Notes: generated by a model not told the origin, from the letters alone. Shown: positions 8,860-18,628, counted from the stretch's first letter. The stretch: 64,000 nt of DNA from Melaminivora jejuensis (GCF_017811175.1 NZ_JACWIJ010000002.1:2232001-2296000); one strand, 5' to 3'. Numbers and translations are program-made.

Positions 8860-10458
8860 TCAGTGGCGGAAGTGGCGCACGCCGGTGAACACCATGGCCA
8901 CGCCGCGTTCGTTGGCCGCGTCTATCACTTCCTGATCGCGCATCGAGCCGCCCGGCTGGATGACGCTCGTGGCGCCGGCATCGACCACCACGTCCAGCCC
9001 GTCGCGGAACGGGAAGAAGGCGTCGCTCGCCACCGCCGTGCCGGCCAATGACAGACCCGCCGCCTGCGCCTTGATGCTGGCGATGCGCGCCGAGTCCAGC
9101 CGGCTCATCTGCCCCGCGCCCACGCCCATGGTCATGCCGCCCTTGCAGAACACGATGGCGTTGCTTTTCACGTACTTGGCCACCTTCCAGGCGAACAGCA
9201 GATCCTGCATCTCCTCCTGCGTGGGCTGGCGCTCGGTCACCACGCGCACGTCAGGCAGCAGCAGCTCGTGGTTGTCGGCGGTCTGCAGCAGCAGGCCCGA
9301 GCCCACGCGCTGCGCGTGCATGGCGTTGCGGCCCTGCTGCCAGGGCGTGTCGCCGCCCGGTGGCAGGGCAATCTTCATCAGCCGCACGTTGGCCTTGGCC
9401 TTGAAGACCTCCAGCGCCTCGGGCGCGAAGTCCGGTGCCATCAGCACCTCGACGAACTGCTTGGCGATCTGCTGCGCCGCCGCGCCATCCACCGGGCGGT
9501 TGAGCGCGATGATGCCGCCGAAGGCGCTGGTCGGATCGGTCTGGAAGGCCTTGGAATACGCCTCCAGCGCATTCGTGCTCACGGCCACGCCGCAGGGGTT
9601 GGCGTGCTTGACGATGACGCAGGCCGGCAGCTTGAAGCTTTTCACGCACTCCCAGGCAGCATCGGCATCGGCGATGTTGTTGTAGGACAGCTCCTTGCCC
9701 TGGAGCTGCTCGCCGGTGACGATGGAGCCGGGCGCCGGGTGCAGGTCGCGGTACAGCGCCGCGCTCTGGTGGCTGTTCTCGCCATAGCGCAAGTCCTGCA
9801 CCTTGGTGAAGATGCCGTTGCTCTGGCCCGGGAACAGGTGGCGCACGGGCACGTAGCTGGCCGCCTCCTGGCCATCCTCGAAGTCCACCGAGGACAGGTA
9901 GTCGCTGATGGCGCCGTCGTACTGGGCGATGCGGTTGAAGGCGGCCACCGACAGGGCAAAGCGCAGCCTGTCGCTCAGGCGCCCGCCGGCCTTGAGCTCG
10001 GCCAGCACCGCCGGGTACTGGCTGGCGTCGGTCAGCACGCCCACATCCTTCCAGTTCTTGGCGGCACTCCTGACCATGGCCGGGCCGCCGATGTCGATGT
10101 TCTCGATGGCGTCGGCCAGCGTGCAGCCGGCCTTGGCCACGGTGGACTCGAACGGATACAGGTTGACCACCAGCAGGTCGATGGTGTCAATGCCGTGCTC
10201 GGCCAGCGCCGCCATGTGCGCCGGCACGTCGCGGCGCGCCAGCAGGCCGCCGTGTACCTTGGGGTGCAGCGTCTTGACGCGGCCATCGAGCATCTCGGGG
10301 AACTGCGTCAGCTCGGCCACTTCGGTGACCGGCAGACCCTCGCGCGCCAGCAGCTGCGCCGTGCCGCCGGTGGACAGCAGGCGCACGCCCAGGGCGTGCA
10401 GCGCGCGCGCGAACTCGACGATGCCGGTCTTGTCGGAGACGGAAATCAAAGCATTCAT
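8860..10458 (-). CDS. purH: Bifunctional AICAR transformylase/IMP cyclohydrolase
   Basis: Catalyses the last two steps of de novo IMP synthesis; 532 residues, full family length. The N-terminal MGS-like cyclohydrolase domain shows [25 protein letters not shown] and [15 protein letters not shown]. The C-terminal transformylase domain has [38 protein letters not shown] and [10 protein letters not shown]. The protein ends GVRHFRH, the usual C-terminus. It lies downstream of fis and dusB on the same strand, with 69 bp including a dispersed repeat between fis and purH. Confidence 0.97.
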   Translation of the reverse strand: MNALISVSDKTGIVEFARALHALGVRLLSTGGTAQLLAREGLPVTEVAELTQFPEMLDGRVKTLHPKVHGGLLARRDVPAHMAALAEHGIDTIDLLVVNLYPFESTVAKAGCTLADAIENIDIGGPAMVRSAAKNWKDVGVLTDASQYPAVLAELKAGGRLSDRLRFALSVAAFNRIAQYDGAISDYLSSVDFEDGQEAASYVPVRHLFPGQSNGIFTKVQDLRYGENSHQSAALYRDLHPAPGSIVTGEQLQGKELSYNNIADADAAWECVKSFKLPACVIVKHANPCGVAVSTNALEAYSKAFQTDPTSAFGGIIALNRPVDGAAAQQIAKQFVEVLMAPDFAPEALEVFKAKANVRLMKIALPPGGDTPWQQGRNAMHAQRVGSGLLLQTADNHELLLPDVRVVTERQPTQEEMQDLLFAWKVAKYVKSNAIVFCKGGMTMGVGAGQMSRLDSARIASIKAQAAGLSLAGTAVASDAFFPFRDGLDVVVDAGATSVIQPGGSMRDQEVIDAANERGVAMVFTGVRHFRH

Positions 10459-10486
10459 GGGTGCCCTCGATAGTGGTGATTTTTGA

Positions 10487-10541
10487 ATGAAATACGGCTC
10501 GAACCCTTGTCCAACAAGCGCTGGCAGCTATGGTTTTTGAT
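10487..10541 (-). repeat. Dispersed TAGCTG-CAGCGCTTG repeat, copy 1
   Basis: Minus-strand copy with core ATAGCTGCCAGCGCTTG then ACAAGGGTTCGAGCC. It lies between fis and purH, and the TAG of its core is the fis stop codon. Confidence 0.75.
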
Positions 10542-10827
10542 TTTTCTCGACATCCAGCAGCTGATGATCGAGCAGCTTCTTGCGCAGCGTGTTGCGGTTC
10601 AGGCCCAGCCACTGCGCGGCGCGCGACTGGTTGTGCTGGGCGTGGTGCATGACCACTTCCAGCAAGGGCCGCTCGACCAGGCGTACGACCATGTCATAGA
10701 CCCGGTCGGGCGATTCGCCGCCCAGGTCGAGGAAGTAGCTGTTCAGGCTGTCGCGCACGCACTGCTCCAGGCTGGCCTGGCGGGCAGCGTCGGGTGCGGC
10801 CGAGGCAGGATCGGGTTCGGTGCTCAT
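10528..10827 (-). CDS. fis: Fis family DNA-binding/nucleoid protein
   Basis: A 99-residue Fis-like protein. The C-terminal helix-turn-helix reads NQSRAAQWLGLNRNTLRKKL, the canonical Fis/NtrC HTH; the preceding LNSYFLDLGGESPDRVYDMV matches the Fis dimerisation core. Fis bends DNA and modulates rRNA, recombination and replication promoters. The start MSTEPDPASA overlaps the dusB stop (ATGA), the same dusB-fis coupling known in enterobacteria. The last codons (EKNQKP-stop) and the TAG stop come from the left end of a dispersed repeat, so the natural C-terminus has probably been replaced. Confidence 0.92.
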   Translation of the reverse strand: MSTEPDPASAAPDAARQASLEQCVRDSLNSYFLDLGGESPDRVYDMVVRLVERPLLEVVMHHAQHNQSRAAQWLGLNRNTLRKKLLDHQLLDVEKNQKP

Positions 10828-11885
10828 GCGTTCAGGGGGAAGCTGGCCGGGTGGGCGCTGGCGGCAGCGTCTGTGGCGGCGGCGGGCAGGCGATCCATGC
10901 GCGCGCCCAGTTCGTCGAAATACTGCGCCACGGCCTGCCACTGCGCGCCGCTGTCCTCCAGGGTATTGATGTGCCGGCGCAGCGCCTCGCCGCCGGGCAG
11001 CGCGCGCACATACCAGGCGATGTGCTTGCGCGCGCTGCGCACGCCGCTGGCCTCGCCGTAGAGCTGGTAGTGATCAAGCAGATGCGCCAACAACAAGCGG
11101 CGCACCTCGGCCACCAGCGGCGGCGCCAGGTGCTGGCCGGTTTCAAGGAAATGGGCGATCTCGCGGAAGATCCAGGGCCGGCCCTGCGCCGCGCGGCCTA
11201 CCATGAGGGCGTCGGCGCCGGTGGCGGTCAGCACGGCGCGCGCCTTCTCGGGGCTGTCGATATCGCCGTTGGCCACCACCGGCACGCGCACCGCGTCCTT
11301 GACGGCGGCAATCGTCTCGTACTCGGCCTGGCCACGGTAGCCCTGCTCGCGCGTGCGCCCGTGCACGGTGAGCATCTGGATGCCCGCGTCCTCGAACTGG
11401 CACGCCAGCTGCACGGCGTTTTTTTGCTGCTCGCACCAGCCGGTGCGCATCTTCAGCGTGACGGGCACGCCGCGCGGCGCACAGGCGGCCACCACGGCGG
11501 CGGCGATCTCGACGGCCAGCGGCTCGTTTTGCATCAGCGCCGAGCCGGCCCATTTGTTGCACACCTTCTTGGCCGGGCAGCCCATGTTGATGTCGATGAT
11601 CTGCGCGCCCCGGTCGATGTTGTAGAGGGCGGCCTCGGCCATCATGCTGGCTTCGGTGCCGGCGATCTGCACGGCAATCGGGCCGCTTTCGCCCTCGTGG
11701 TTGGCCCGGCGGCTGGTCTTGAGGCTGTCCCACAGGTCGCGCCGCGAGGTCACCATCTCGCTGACCGCATAGCCCGCGCCCAGCTGTTTGCACAGCTGGC
11801 GAAACGGCCGGTCGGTCACGCCCGCCATGGGCGCGACGAACAGGCGATTGGGCAGGGCATGGGGGCCGATGCACAGGGCAGACAT
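10824..11885 (-). CDS. dusB: tRNA-dihydrouridine synthase B
   Basis: FMN-dependent TIM-barrel enzyme reducing uridine in the tRNA D-loop; 353 residues. Motifs include VAPMAGVTDRPFR (FMN), IDINMGCPAKKV with the catalytic Cys (MGCP), TLKMRTGW, TVHGRTREQGYRG, VVANGDIDSP and GADALMVGRAAQGRPW. The frame is open upstream, but MSALCIGPHALPNRLFVAPM is the family-like start. It overlaps fis by four bases. A TACAAT hexamer at 11954-11959 (minus) is a plausible -10 for the dusB-fis unit. Confidence 0.95.
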   Translation of the reverse strand: MSALCIGPHALPNRLFVAPMAGVTDRPFRQLCKQLGAGYAVSEMVTSRRDLWDSLKTSRRANHEGESGPIAVQIAGTEASMMAEAALYNIDRGAQIIDINMGCPAKKVCNKWAGSALMQNEPLAVEIAAAVVAACAPRGVPVTLKMRTGWCEQQKNAVQLACQFEDAGIQMLTVHGRTREQGYRGQAEYETIAAVKDAVRVPVVANGDIDSPEKARAVLTATGADALMVGRAAQGRPWIFREIAHFLETGQHLAPPLVAEVRRLLLAHLLDHYQLYGEASGVRSARKHIAWYVRALPGGEALRRHINTLEDSGAQWQAVAQYFDELGARMDRLPAAATDAAASAHPASFPLNA

Positions 11886-11980
11886 GGCAGGCGAGTGGAC
11901 GAAGAAGGCGGCTGGGCGGGCGCGGAGCAGCCAGGCAGGCTGCGGGGGAGGCGATTGTACTGCCCAAATTTTCAGCAGTC

Positions 11981-12802
11981 TCAGCGCAGCGGCACGTCGA
12001 AGAAGCGATCCGGATAGGGCTCGCGCTCCAGCGTGAAGTGCCACCACTCCTCGGGCAGGTTGCGCCAGCCGTGGCGCTGCATGAGCGCGCGCAGCCAGTG
12101 GCGGTTGTGCTGCACGTCGGGTGGCAGCTCGGCGTTGTCGGTGTGCGAGAGCTCGTCGAACAGGTCGAACGGCGTGCCCATGTCGGCCTCCTGGCCATCG
12201 GCCAGCGGCCCGGCCAGCACGCTGCGCGCGCGTACGCCATCGAGCACCACCAGCGTCATGTCCACGGTGCTGGCGCGGCTGTGGCCCGAGCGCTCGGCGA
12301 TGTAGCCGCGCTGGAACAATTCCTCCTTGGGCACGCGCGGGTAGAACGCCGCCTTGGTCTTTTGATCCTGCAGATCGCGCCCCCAGCGCACGAAGTCATC
12401 GACGGCACGCTGTGGCCGGTAGCAGTCGAAGACCTTGACGCGCAGGCCCAGCGGCGCCACCTCGCGCTGCACGGCGGCCAGCGCCTGCGCCGCCGGGCGG
12501 CTGAGCCAGCATTGCGCGGCCTCGTAGCCGGCCACCGGACGGCCCAGGAAGTTGTGGCTGCCGCGATAACGCATGTCCTGCGCAATATCCGGCGCCACGC
12601 TGGCCAGCGCCACCAGGTCGGGCGCACCGGCAGCCGGGCTGCGGCTGGCGCTGGCCTCCGCCGCGCTACCCGGCCTGCCGCCTTGCGGGCCGGTGCAGCC
12701 AGCCAGTGCCGCCAGCAGCGCCGCCGCTGCCAGCGCCTGCCATGCCGGGCGCGCCTTGGCCGCCCTGTTCATCCTTGCCCTGCCTTGCTGCTGACTGACC
12801 AT
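11981..12802 (-). CDS. M15-family D-alanyl-D-alanine dipeptidase, probable lipoprotein
   Basis: Zinc dipeptidase of the VanX/DdpX type, expected to cut D-Ala-D-Ala or peptidoglycan fragments outside the inner membrane. A signal peptide ends in the lipobox LAALAGC, so a lipid anchor is likely. Zinc and catalytic motifs are visible: GHSRASTVDMTL (His and Asp ligands) and EEWWHFTLE (catalytic Glu, last His); CYRPQRAVDDF carries the conserved Arg. Length is 273 residues from the ATG at 12802, which has TAGGAG ten bases upstream; an ATG at 12772 (MNRAAKARPAW) is an alternative. The chromosomal setting and lack of vanA/H neighbours point to cell-wall turnover rather than vancomycin resistance. Confidence 0.82.
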   Translation of the reverse strand: MVSQQQGRARMNRAAKARPAWQALAAAALLAALAGCTGPQGGRPGSAAEASASRSPAAGAPDLVALASVAPDIAQDMRYRGSHNFLGRPVAGYEAAQCWLSRPAAQALAAVQREVAPLGLRVKVFDCYRPQRAVDDFVRWGRDLQDQKTKAAFYPRVPKEELFQRGYIAERSGHSRASTVDMTLVVLDGVRARSVLAGPLADGQEADMGTPFDLFDELSHTDNAELPPDVQHNRHWLRALMQRHGWRNLPEEWWHFTLEREPYPDRFFDVPLR

Positions 12803-12934
12803 GGTCTGCGAACTCCTACGTGGAAACAGAAGCCGGACGATACAAGATGGCCTCGCCCAAGGGGCAAGAATCGGCGCTTCGCCCTCTTTCGCGCTTTCGC
12901 CCCTTCGACTTCCCGCCACCCCGCCCTGCCCGCT

Positions 12935-13483
12935 ATGCCCGACTGGATGCAACTGCTGCTCGACACCCTGGCCCTGCCGCAATTCGGCCTGAGCACGGTC
13001 TTCCTGGTCGCCTTCGTCTCGGCCACGCTCTTGCCGCTGGGCTCGGAGCCGGCGGTGTTCGGCCTGATCAAGCTCAACCCGGCCATGTTCTGGCCGGCCA
13101 TCGTGGTGGCCAGCGCCGGCAACACGCTGGGCGGCGCCGTCAGCTGGTGGATGGGCCTGGGCGCGCACAAGGCCTGGCACGCCGCGCGCCAACTGGGCCG
13201 CGACGCGCCTGCGCAACCCGCCCCAGCACGCCGCCCGCGCGAACTGTCGCGCCACGAGCGCATCGTGCGCGTGTGGCTGCGCCGCTGGGGCGCACGCGCC
13301 TGCCTGCTGAGCTGGCTGCCGGTGGTGGGCGATCCGCTGTGCGCCGTCGCCGGCTGGCTGCGCCTGCCCTTCTGGCCTTGCGTGGCCTACATGGCGGTGG
13401 GCAAGTTCCTGCGCTACCTGGTCATGACCTGGCTGCTGCTGCACACCGTGCCTGAGGGCTGGCTGCGCTGGCTGCATGGCTGA
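12935..13483 (+). CDS. YqaA/DedA-type (VTT domain) inner-membrane protein
   Basis: A 182-residue integral membrane protein. Hydrophobic stretches alternate with the family signatures LPLGSEPAVFGLIKL and SAGNTLGGAVSWWMGL at the N-terminal half and LLSWLPVVGDPLCAVAGWLR at the C-terminal half, the pattern of YqaA within the VTT/SNARE-associated family. DedA-superfamily proteins are linked to lipid scrambling and membrane homeostasis, but no specific role is shown for this subgroup. Start MPDWMQLLLDTL; no strong Shine-Dalgarno is seen. It is divergent from the dipeptidase gene. Confidence 0.8.
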   Translation: MPDWMQLLLDTLALPQFGLSTVFLVAFVSATLLPLGSEPAVFGLIKLNPAMFWPAIVVASAGNTLGGAVSWWMGLGAHKAWHAARQLGRDAPAQPAPARRPRELSRHERIVRVWLRRWGARACLLSWLPVVGDPLCAVAGWLRLPFWPCVAYMAVGKFLRYLVMTWLLLHTVPEGWLRWLHG

Positions 13484-13510
13484 GCACAGGCGGGGCTGCA
13501 GACCCATTGA

Positions 13511-13575
13511 TTTGCAATTTTTATAGCTGTCAGCGCTTATCCAACAAGGGTTTGAGCCGGATTTGATGCTCAAAC
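13511..13575 (+). repeat. Dispersed repeat, copy 2
   Basis: Core TATAGCTGTCAGCGCTTAT, then CAACAAGGGTTTGAGCCGG. It sits between convergent genes, and the TGA of rarD lies at its right edge. Confidence 0.8.
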
Positions 13576-14444
13576 TGTGGCTGCGCGGCGCTGCCAGGCG
13601 CCCTCCAGGGCGAACAGCGCCAGCGCCGTCCAGATCAGCGCAAAGCCCAGCAGCCGCGCCGGCTGCACCGACTCGCCCATCAGCGCCACGCCCAGCAGGA
13701 ACTGCAGGCTGGGCGAGATGTACTGCAGCAGCCCCAGCGTAGCCAGCGGCACGCGGCGCGCGCCGGCGGCAAACAACAGCAGCGGCACGGCGGTGATGGG
13801 GCCGGCAGCCAGCAGCCACAGCCAGTCGGCAGCACCGGCCTGCGTCCAGGCCGCCGTGCCCTGGCCTGCCCACCAGGCTAGCAGGGCCAAGGCCAGCGGG
13901 GTCAGCAAGGTGGTTTCCAACGCCAGGCCTTCCAGCGCCCCCAGCGGCGCCGTCTTGCGCAGCAGGCCGTAGCCGCCGAAGGTGAGGGCAATCGCCAGAC
14001 CGATCCACGGCAGGCGCCCGGCCTGCAGCGCCAGCCACAGCACGCCGCAGGCCGCCACCGCCACGGCTGCCCACTGGCCCCGGCGCGGGCGCTCGCCCAG
14101 CACGGCGTAGCCCAGGGCGACGTTGATCAGCGGCAGGATGAAGTAGCCCAGGCTGGCGTCCAGCACATGGCCGTTGTTCACGGCCCAGACGTAGAGCAGC
14201 CAGTTGGCTGACAACAGCAGCGCCGACAGCGCCGAGACGGCCAGCAGCCGTGGCTGGCGCAAGAGCGGCGCCAGCCACGCCCACTGCCGGCGCACCAGCA
14301 GCACCAGGGCGACGAAGAGCATCGACCACAGCGTGCGATGCGCGATGACCTCCAGCGCCGACACCTGCGCGAGCTGGCGAAAGTACAGCGGGAACAGGCC
14401 CCAGGCGGTGTAGGCGGCGGTGGCGTAGGCGATGCCGGGGACAT
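13570..14444 (-). pseudogene. rarD: RarD-type EamA permease; start codon out of frame by one base
   Basis: Inner-membrane permease of the drug/metabolite transporter superfamily with about ten hydrophobic helices. Conserved RarD segments: AAYTAWGLFPLYFRQL, EVIAHRTLWSM, WLLYVWAVNNGHVLDASLGY, LALTFGGYGLLRK, LGLLQYISPSLQFLLGV. The 291-codon body is intact. However, no ATG/GTG/TTG lies in frame near the natural N-terminus. The only suitable ATG (14444-14442) is followed by T and a C4 run (14440-14437), and one more C would give MSPGIAYATAAYTAW in frame. Either the assembly has lost a C or the gene is truly frameshifted; distant in-frame GTG/TTG codons would add an implausible Arg/Cys-rich leader. 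Function is inferred from the family; the substrate is unknown. Confidence 0.75.
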
Positions 14445-14670
14445 GGGGTGGAGGGAGGAAATGGGGCGCTGGGGCAGAAAGTGCCAGGGCCGGGGCACGT
14501 TTGCCAGGCCGAGCGGCCCGCAGACAGCAGCAGGGACAGCAGGCGCGCAAAAGCCGATTGTGCCGCCGCACGCCCTGCAGGAGGCAAAGCCTGAGCGCAC
14601 ACCAGCCAGATAATGTTTCTTTTTGCAAGGTCGTCCACGCCTTCCCTCCCTCTTCACGAGGCCGCCTGCC

Positions 14671-15432
14671 ATGGAATTCATCAACATCCTGCCCGACGAG
14701 CCGCCCTCGGCCTGTCCCGGCTGCTCGTCGCCGCAAAAGCTCAACTTCTCTTTCGATTTCGCGTATCAGGCCATCATGGACACGCACGCGCGCAGCGTAT
14801 GGGCGCATGAAGCCCTGGTGCGCGGCACTGAAGGCCAGGGCGCGGGCTGGGTACTTGAGCAAGTGACCGAGGACAACCGTTACCGCTTCGACCAAGCCTG
14901 CCGCGTCAAGGCGATTGCCACGGCAGCGGCACTGGGCATGGATACGCGGCTGTCGATCAACTTTCTGCCCAACGCCGTCTATCGGCCCGAGCTGTGCATC
15001 CGCACCACGCTGGCGGCAGCGCGCCGCCATCAGTTCCCGCTCGAACGCATCATCTTCGAAGTCACCGAAGGCGAGCGCGTCGAGGATGGCCCGTGGCTGG
15101 CGGAAATCCTGCGCGAGTACCAGCGCAGTGGCTTTCTCACGGCGATTGATGACTTCGGCGCTGGCTACGCCGGCCTGACGCTGCTGGCGGATTTTCAACC
15201 CGACATCGTCAAACTGGACATGGGCCTGGTGCGCGGTGTGGACACCGACCGCGCACGCCAATCGATCTCACGCGGCCTGCTGCGCATTTGCCAGGAACTG
15301 GGCATCCAGGTCATCGCCGAAGGCATCGAAACCGCCGGCGAGCGCGACTTCTTCAGCCACGAGGGCGTAGCGCTGATGCAAGGCTACTTCTTCTCGCGCC
15401 CGGCGTTTCGCGCGCTGACGCCGGCGCCCTGA
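14671..15432 (+). CDS. EAL-domain cyclic-di-GMP phosphodiesterase
   Basis: A 253-residue protein that is nearly all EAL domain, with no GGDEF partner or membrane segment; it would act in the cytoplasm lowering c-di-GMP. Catalytic signatures are all present: EALVRG (EAL loop), INFLPNAV (Asn metal ligand), FEVTEGE (Glu), AIDDFGAGYAGL (DDFG metal site), VKLDMGLV (Lys/Asp), AEGIET (Glu) and LMQGYFFSRP. It should be active. A short N-terminal CPGC motif (residues 15-18) may bind metal or be redox active. Start MEFINILPDEP at 14671. It stands alone between the divergent rarD and convergent ychF. Confidence 0.9.
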   Translation: MEFINILPDEPPSACPGCSSPQKLNFSFDFAYQAIMDTHARSVWAHEALVRGTEGQGAGWVLEQVTEDNRYRFDQACRVKAIATAAALGMDTRLSINFLPNAVYRPELCIRTTLAAARRHQFPLERIIFEVTEGERVEDGPWLAEILREYQRSGFLTAIDDFGAGYAGLTLLADFQPDIVKLDMGLVRGVDTDRARQSISRGLLRICQELGIQVIAEGIETAGERDFFSHEGVALMQGYFFSRPAFRALTPAP

Positions 15433-15500
15433 CGCGCACCGGCGCCCCGCGACCCTTTGGCTGGCAGACCAGGCAATCCCATCTGGGCTGCAGGGCAGCG

Positions 15501-16595
15501 TCAGACGTTGAACAAAAAATTCATCACATCCCCATCCCTGACCACGTATTCCTTGCCCTCGGCGCGCATCTTGCCTGCGTCCTTGGCGCCCTGCTCGCCC
15601 TTGAACTGCAGGAAGTCGTCGAACGCAATGGTCTGCGCGCGGATGAAGCCGCGCTCGAAGTCGCCGTGGATCACGCCGGCAGCCTGCGGCGCGGTGTCGC
15701 CCTTACGAACAGTCCAGGCGCGCACTTCCTTGACGCCGGCGGTGAAGTAGGTCTGCAGGCCCAGCAGGTCGTAGCCAGCGCGGATCAGGCGATTCAGGCC
15801 AGGCTCCTCCAGGCCCATCTCGGCCAGGAACATGGCGCGGTCGTCGTCGTCCATCTCGGCCATTTCGGCTTCGATCTTGGCGCAGATGGCGACCACCGGC
15901 GCGCCCTGGGCGGCAGCGTAGTTCTTCAACCTGTCCAGCAGCGGGTTGTTCTCGAAGCCGTCCTCGGCCACGTTGCCGACGAACATGGCCGGCTTGGCGG
16001 TGATCAGGCAGAACTGCTTGAGCAGCGGCGCGTCCTCCTTGGACACCTCCACCGTGCGCGCCGGCTTGCCCTCGTCGAGCGCCGCCTGGATGGGCGTGAG
16101 CAAGGCGACCAGCTTGGCCGCCTCCTTGTCGTTGCCGCTCTTGGCGGCCTTGGAATAGCGGTTCAGCGCTTTTTCGACAGTGGCGAGATCGGCCAGGCAC
16201 AGCTCGGTCTGGATGACCTCGATGTCAGCGATCGGGTCGACCCGGCCAGCGACGTGGATCACGTTCTCGTCCTCGAAGCAGCGCACCACGTTGACGATGG
16301 CATCCGTCTCGCGGATGTGCGCCAGGAACTGGTTGCCCAGGCCCTCGCCCTGGCTGGCGCCGGCGACCAGGCCGGCGATGTCCACGAACTCGACGATGGC
16401 CGGCACGGTGCGCTCGGGCTTGACGATTGCGGCCAACTGCGCCAGGCGCGGATCGGGCACTTCGACCACGCCGGTGTTGGGCTCAATGGTGCAAAAGGGG
16501 TAGTTCTCGGCAGCGATGCCGGCCTTGGTGAGGGCGTTGAACAGGGTGGACTTGCCGACATTGGGCAGGCCCACGATGCCGCATTTCAGGCTCAT
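15501..16595 (-). CDS. ychF: Redox-responsive ATPase/GTPase YchF (Obg family)
   Basis: Universally conserved P-loop NTPase of 364 residues, normally ATP-preferring and ribosome-associated. G1 is [16 protein letters not shown]3 is [20 protein letters not shown], and the C-terminal TGS domain carries [20 protein letters not shown] and [15 protein letters not shown]. The end VMNFLFNV matches the family. It is transcribed divergently from the Ubi hydroxylase gene; a TAGAAT at 16633-16638 (minus) may be its -10. Confidence 0.96.
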   Translation of the reverse strand: MSLKCGIVGLPNVGKSTLFNALTKAGIAAENYPFCTIEPNTGVVEVPDPRLAQLAAIVKPERTVPAIVEFVDIAGLVAGASQGEGLGNQFLAHIRETDAIVNVVRCFEDENVIHVAGRVDPIADIEVIQTELCLADLATVEKALNRYSKAAKSGNDKEAAKLVALLTPIQAALDEGKPARTVEVSKEDAPLLKQFCLITAKPAMFVGNVAEDGFENNPLLDRLKNYAAAQGAPVVAICAKIEAEMAEMDDDDRAMFLAEMGLEEPGLNRLIRAGYDLLGLQTYFTAGVKEVRAWTVRKGDTAPQAAGVIHGDFERGFIRAQTIAFDDFLQFKGEQGAKDAGKMRAEGKEYVVRDGDVMNFLFNV

Positions 16596-16674
16596 GGCGC
16601 TTAAGGCTTTCTGGGTGTCTGGGAAACCCGCGATTCTAGGATGCGGCCCCGAATGACCCGCCGCAGCCGCCTCC

Positions 16675-16680
16675 TACAAT
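16675..16680 (+). promoter_or_regulatory. TACAAT -10-like hexamer seven bases before the Ubi hydroxylase ATG
   Basis: The hexamer ends at 16680 and the ATG is at 16688, so transcription from it would start at or next to the start codon. No clear -35 is visible. Confidence 0.4.
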
Positions 16681-16687
16681 CGCCCGC

Positions 16688-17827
16688 ATGGCGCAGACAT
16701 TCGACATTTGCATCCGTGGCGCGGGCATCGTGGGCCGCACCCTGGCCCTGTTACTGGCGCGCGAGCGCCTGCGCGTGGCGCTGGTCGCACCCACCCCGGC
16801 CCCAGCAGCGACCCCGGCGCCGGACGTGCGTGCCTATGCGCTCAACAGCGCCTCGCAGGCCCTGCTGCAGTCACTGCGCGCCTGGCCCGACGCCCAGCAC
16901 GCCACGCCGGTGCTGCACATGGAAGTGGCCGCCGACCAGGACGGCCTGGTGCGCTTTGATGCAAGCAGCCAGGGCAGCGAGGCGCTGGCCTGGATCGTCG
17001 ATGTGCCGGCGCTGGAGGCGCGCCTGCGCGAGGCCGTGCGCTTTCAGCCGCAGGTGGAGGTGGTCGAGGCGCCAGTGGCCGCGCCGCTCACGGTGATCTG
17101 CGAGGGCCGCGCCAGCCGCACGCGCGCCGAGCTGGGCATCGACTTCGACATCACGCCCTACGGCCAGACGGCGCTGGCCACGCGGCTCGAATGCAGCCTG
17201 CCGCATGGCCAGGTGGCGCGCCAGTGGTTTGCGCCGGACGGCTCCATCCTGGCCTTTCTGCCGCTGGACGGGCCGGCGGGGAACTCGGTGGCCGTGGTCT
17301 GGTCTGTCCCGCATGAACACATCGAGCAATGGCTGGCGGCCGACGACGACGCCCTGGCCCAGGCGCTGGCCCAGGCCAGCCAGCACGCCCTCGGAGATTT
17401 GCGCGTGAGCGCCCCGCGTGCCAGCTGGCCGCTGCAGCAGGCGCGCGCGCGCCGCTGGTGCGGCCCCATGCCGGGGCAGGCGCAGGCCGCGTGGGTGCTG
17501 GCGGGCGATGCGGCGCACAACGTCCACCCGCTGGCCGGCCAGGGCCTGAACCTGGGCCTGGCCGATGCGCTGGCGCTGGCGCAGGTGCTGCAGGGGCGCG
17601 AATCCTGGCGCGCGCTGCACGACCTGCGCCTGCTGCGCCGCTACGAGCGCCGCGCCAAGGCGGCGCTGCTGCCGGCCAGTGTGGTCATGGACGGGCTGCA
17701 GCAGCTGTTTGCCCGCCGCGAGCCTTTCATCGCAGCAGCGCGCAACTGGGGCATGAACGGCTTTGCGCGCAGCGGCCCGCTCAAGCAGTGGGTGGCGCGG
17801 CGCGCCATGGGCAGCGCCGCCATCTGA
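16688..17827 (+). CDS. FAD-dependent hydroxylase of the UbiH/UbiF/Coq6 family
   Basis: Flavin monooxygenase, 379 residues, likely to hydroxylate an aromatic ring in ubiquinone synthesis. The N-terminal Rossmann motif is IRGAGIVGRTLALLLARE; the second FAD motif near residue 275 is GDAAHNVHPLAGQGLNLGLADA, which defines the family (GD and HP..GQG). Which ring position it attacks cannot be told from sequence alone. Start MAQTFDICIRGAG; a TACAAT element lies seven bases upstream with no Shine-Dalgarno, suggesting a leaderless mRNA. A terminator follows at 17841. Confidence 0.85.
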   Translation: MAQTFDICIRGAGIVGRTLALLLARERLRVALVAPTPAPAATPAPDVRAYALNSASQALLQSLRAWPDAQHATPVLHMEVAADQDGLVRFDASSQGSEALAWIVDVPALEARLREAVRFQPQVEVVEAPVAAPLTVICEGRASRTRAELGIDFDITPYGQTALATRLECSLPHGQVARQWFAPDGSILAFLPLDGPAGNSVAVVWSVPHEHIEQWLAADDDALAQALAQASQHALGDLRVSAPRASWPLQQARARRWCGPMPGQAQAAWVLAGDAAHNVHPLAGQGLNLGLADALALAQVLQGRESWRALHDLRLLRRYERRAKAALLPASVVMDGLQQLFARREPFIAAARNWGMNGFARSGPLKQWVARRAMGSAAI

Positions 17828-17840
17828 TCGACCTCCCGCC

Positions 17841-17874
17841 ACGGGCCGTGCGCTGCGCGGCCCGTGCTTTTTTT
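17841..17874 (+). terminator. Rho-independent terminator after the Ubi hydroxylase gene
   Basis: Arms ACGGGCCG (17841-17848) and CGGCCCGT (17858-17865), followed by a T-run at 17868-17874. Confidence 0.8.
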
Positions 17875-17904
17875 CATCTTCCCCATCCTGAGCGGATTCT
17901 CTCC

Positions 17905-18618
17905 ATGACAACAGCCCGTACCCTGCTCGCTGCGGCAGCCCTTTTGCTCACCGGCGCCGCTGCCTGCGCGCAGGATGCTGCCATCCGCAAGACCCTGGCC
18001 GAGCGCATTCCGCAGCTGTCGCAGATCGACGAAGTGCGCCAGACACCCATGAAGGGCCTGTACGAAGTGCGCGTGGGCACCGACGTGTTCTATACCGACG
18101 CCAGCGGCAACTACCTGATCCAGGGCGAGCTGATCGACACGCGCGCGCGGCGCAACCTGACCGAAGACCGCATCACCCGGCTCACCGCGATCGACTTCAA
18201 GGCGCTGCCGCTGCAAGATGCCATCACCATCGTCCACGGCAAGGGCGAGCGCAAGCTGGCGGTCTTCGAAGACCCCAACTGCGGCTACTGCAAGCGCTTC
18301 GAAAAAGACATGCAGAACGTGGACAACGTGACGGTGTACCTGTTCCTCTACCCCATCCTCAGCCCCGACTCGGCGGAGAAGTCGCGCAACATCTGGTGCG
18401 CCAAGGATCAGGCCGGCGCCTGGGACGACTACATGCTGCGCGACAAGGCGCCCACCGCCGCCAGCTGCGACACCGCCGCGCTGCAGCGCAACCTGGCCTT
18501 TGGCCGCAAGTACAAGATCACCGGCACGCCCACGCTGATCTTTGCCGACGGCACGCGTGTGCCCGGCGCCATCGGCGCGCAGGACGTGGAAAAACGCCTG
18601 GCCGAAGCCGCAAAGTGA
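17905..18618 (+). CDS. dsbC: Periplasmic thiol:disulfide isomerase DsbC
   Basis: Disulfide isomerase, 237 residues. A signal peptide (LLAAAALLLTGAAACA) exports it. The N-terminal DsbC dimerisation domain contains YEVRVGTDVFYTDASGNYL, followed by a thioredoxin-fold domain with the redox centre CGYC at residues 126-129 (DPNCGYCKRFEKD). The cis-Pro loop is TGTPTLIFADG. The second Cys pair of DsbC (CAKD and SCDT) is also present. Start at 17905 downstream of the terminator; it may be expressed on its own. Confidence 0.93.
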   Translation: MTTARTLLAAAALLLTGAAACAQDAAIRKTLAERIPQLSQIDEVRQTPMKGLYEVRVGTDVFYTDASGNYLIQGELIDTRARRNLTEDRITRLTAIDFKALPLQDAITIVHGKGERKLAVFEDPNCGYCKRFEKDMQNVDNVTVYLFLYPILSPDSAEKSRNIWCAKDQAGAWDDYMLRDKAPTAASCDTAALQRNLAFGRKYKITGTPTLIFADGTRVPGAIGAQDVEKRLAEAAK

Positions 18619-18628
18619 CAGTCAATAA

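Noticed and set aside
11981..12802. A vancomycin-resistance VanX gene
   Set aside because: The fold is M15 dipeptidase, but no vanA, vanH or two-component partner is nearby, and Gram-negative homologs serve in wall turnover.
14444..14571. Longer rarD start at an in-frame GTG (14571) or TTG (14550)
   Set aside because: They add 37-43 Arg/Cys/Pro-rich residues before the first helix, unlike any RarD. A one-base loss at the C4 run explains the data better.
11981..14638. An 885-codon minus-strand frame
   Set aside because: It only gives real protein for the dipeptidase from about 12802; the upstream part is an out-of-frame reading of rarD and intergenic DNA.
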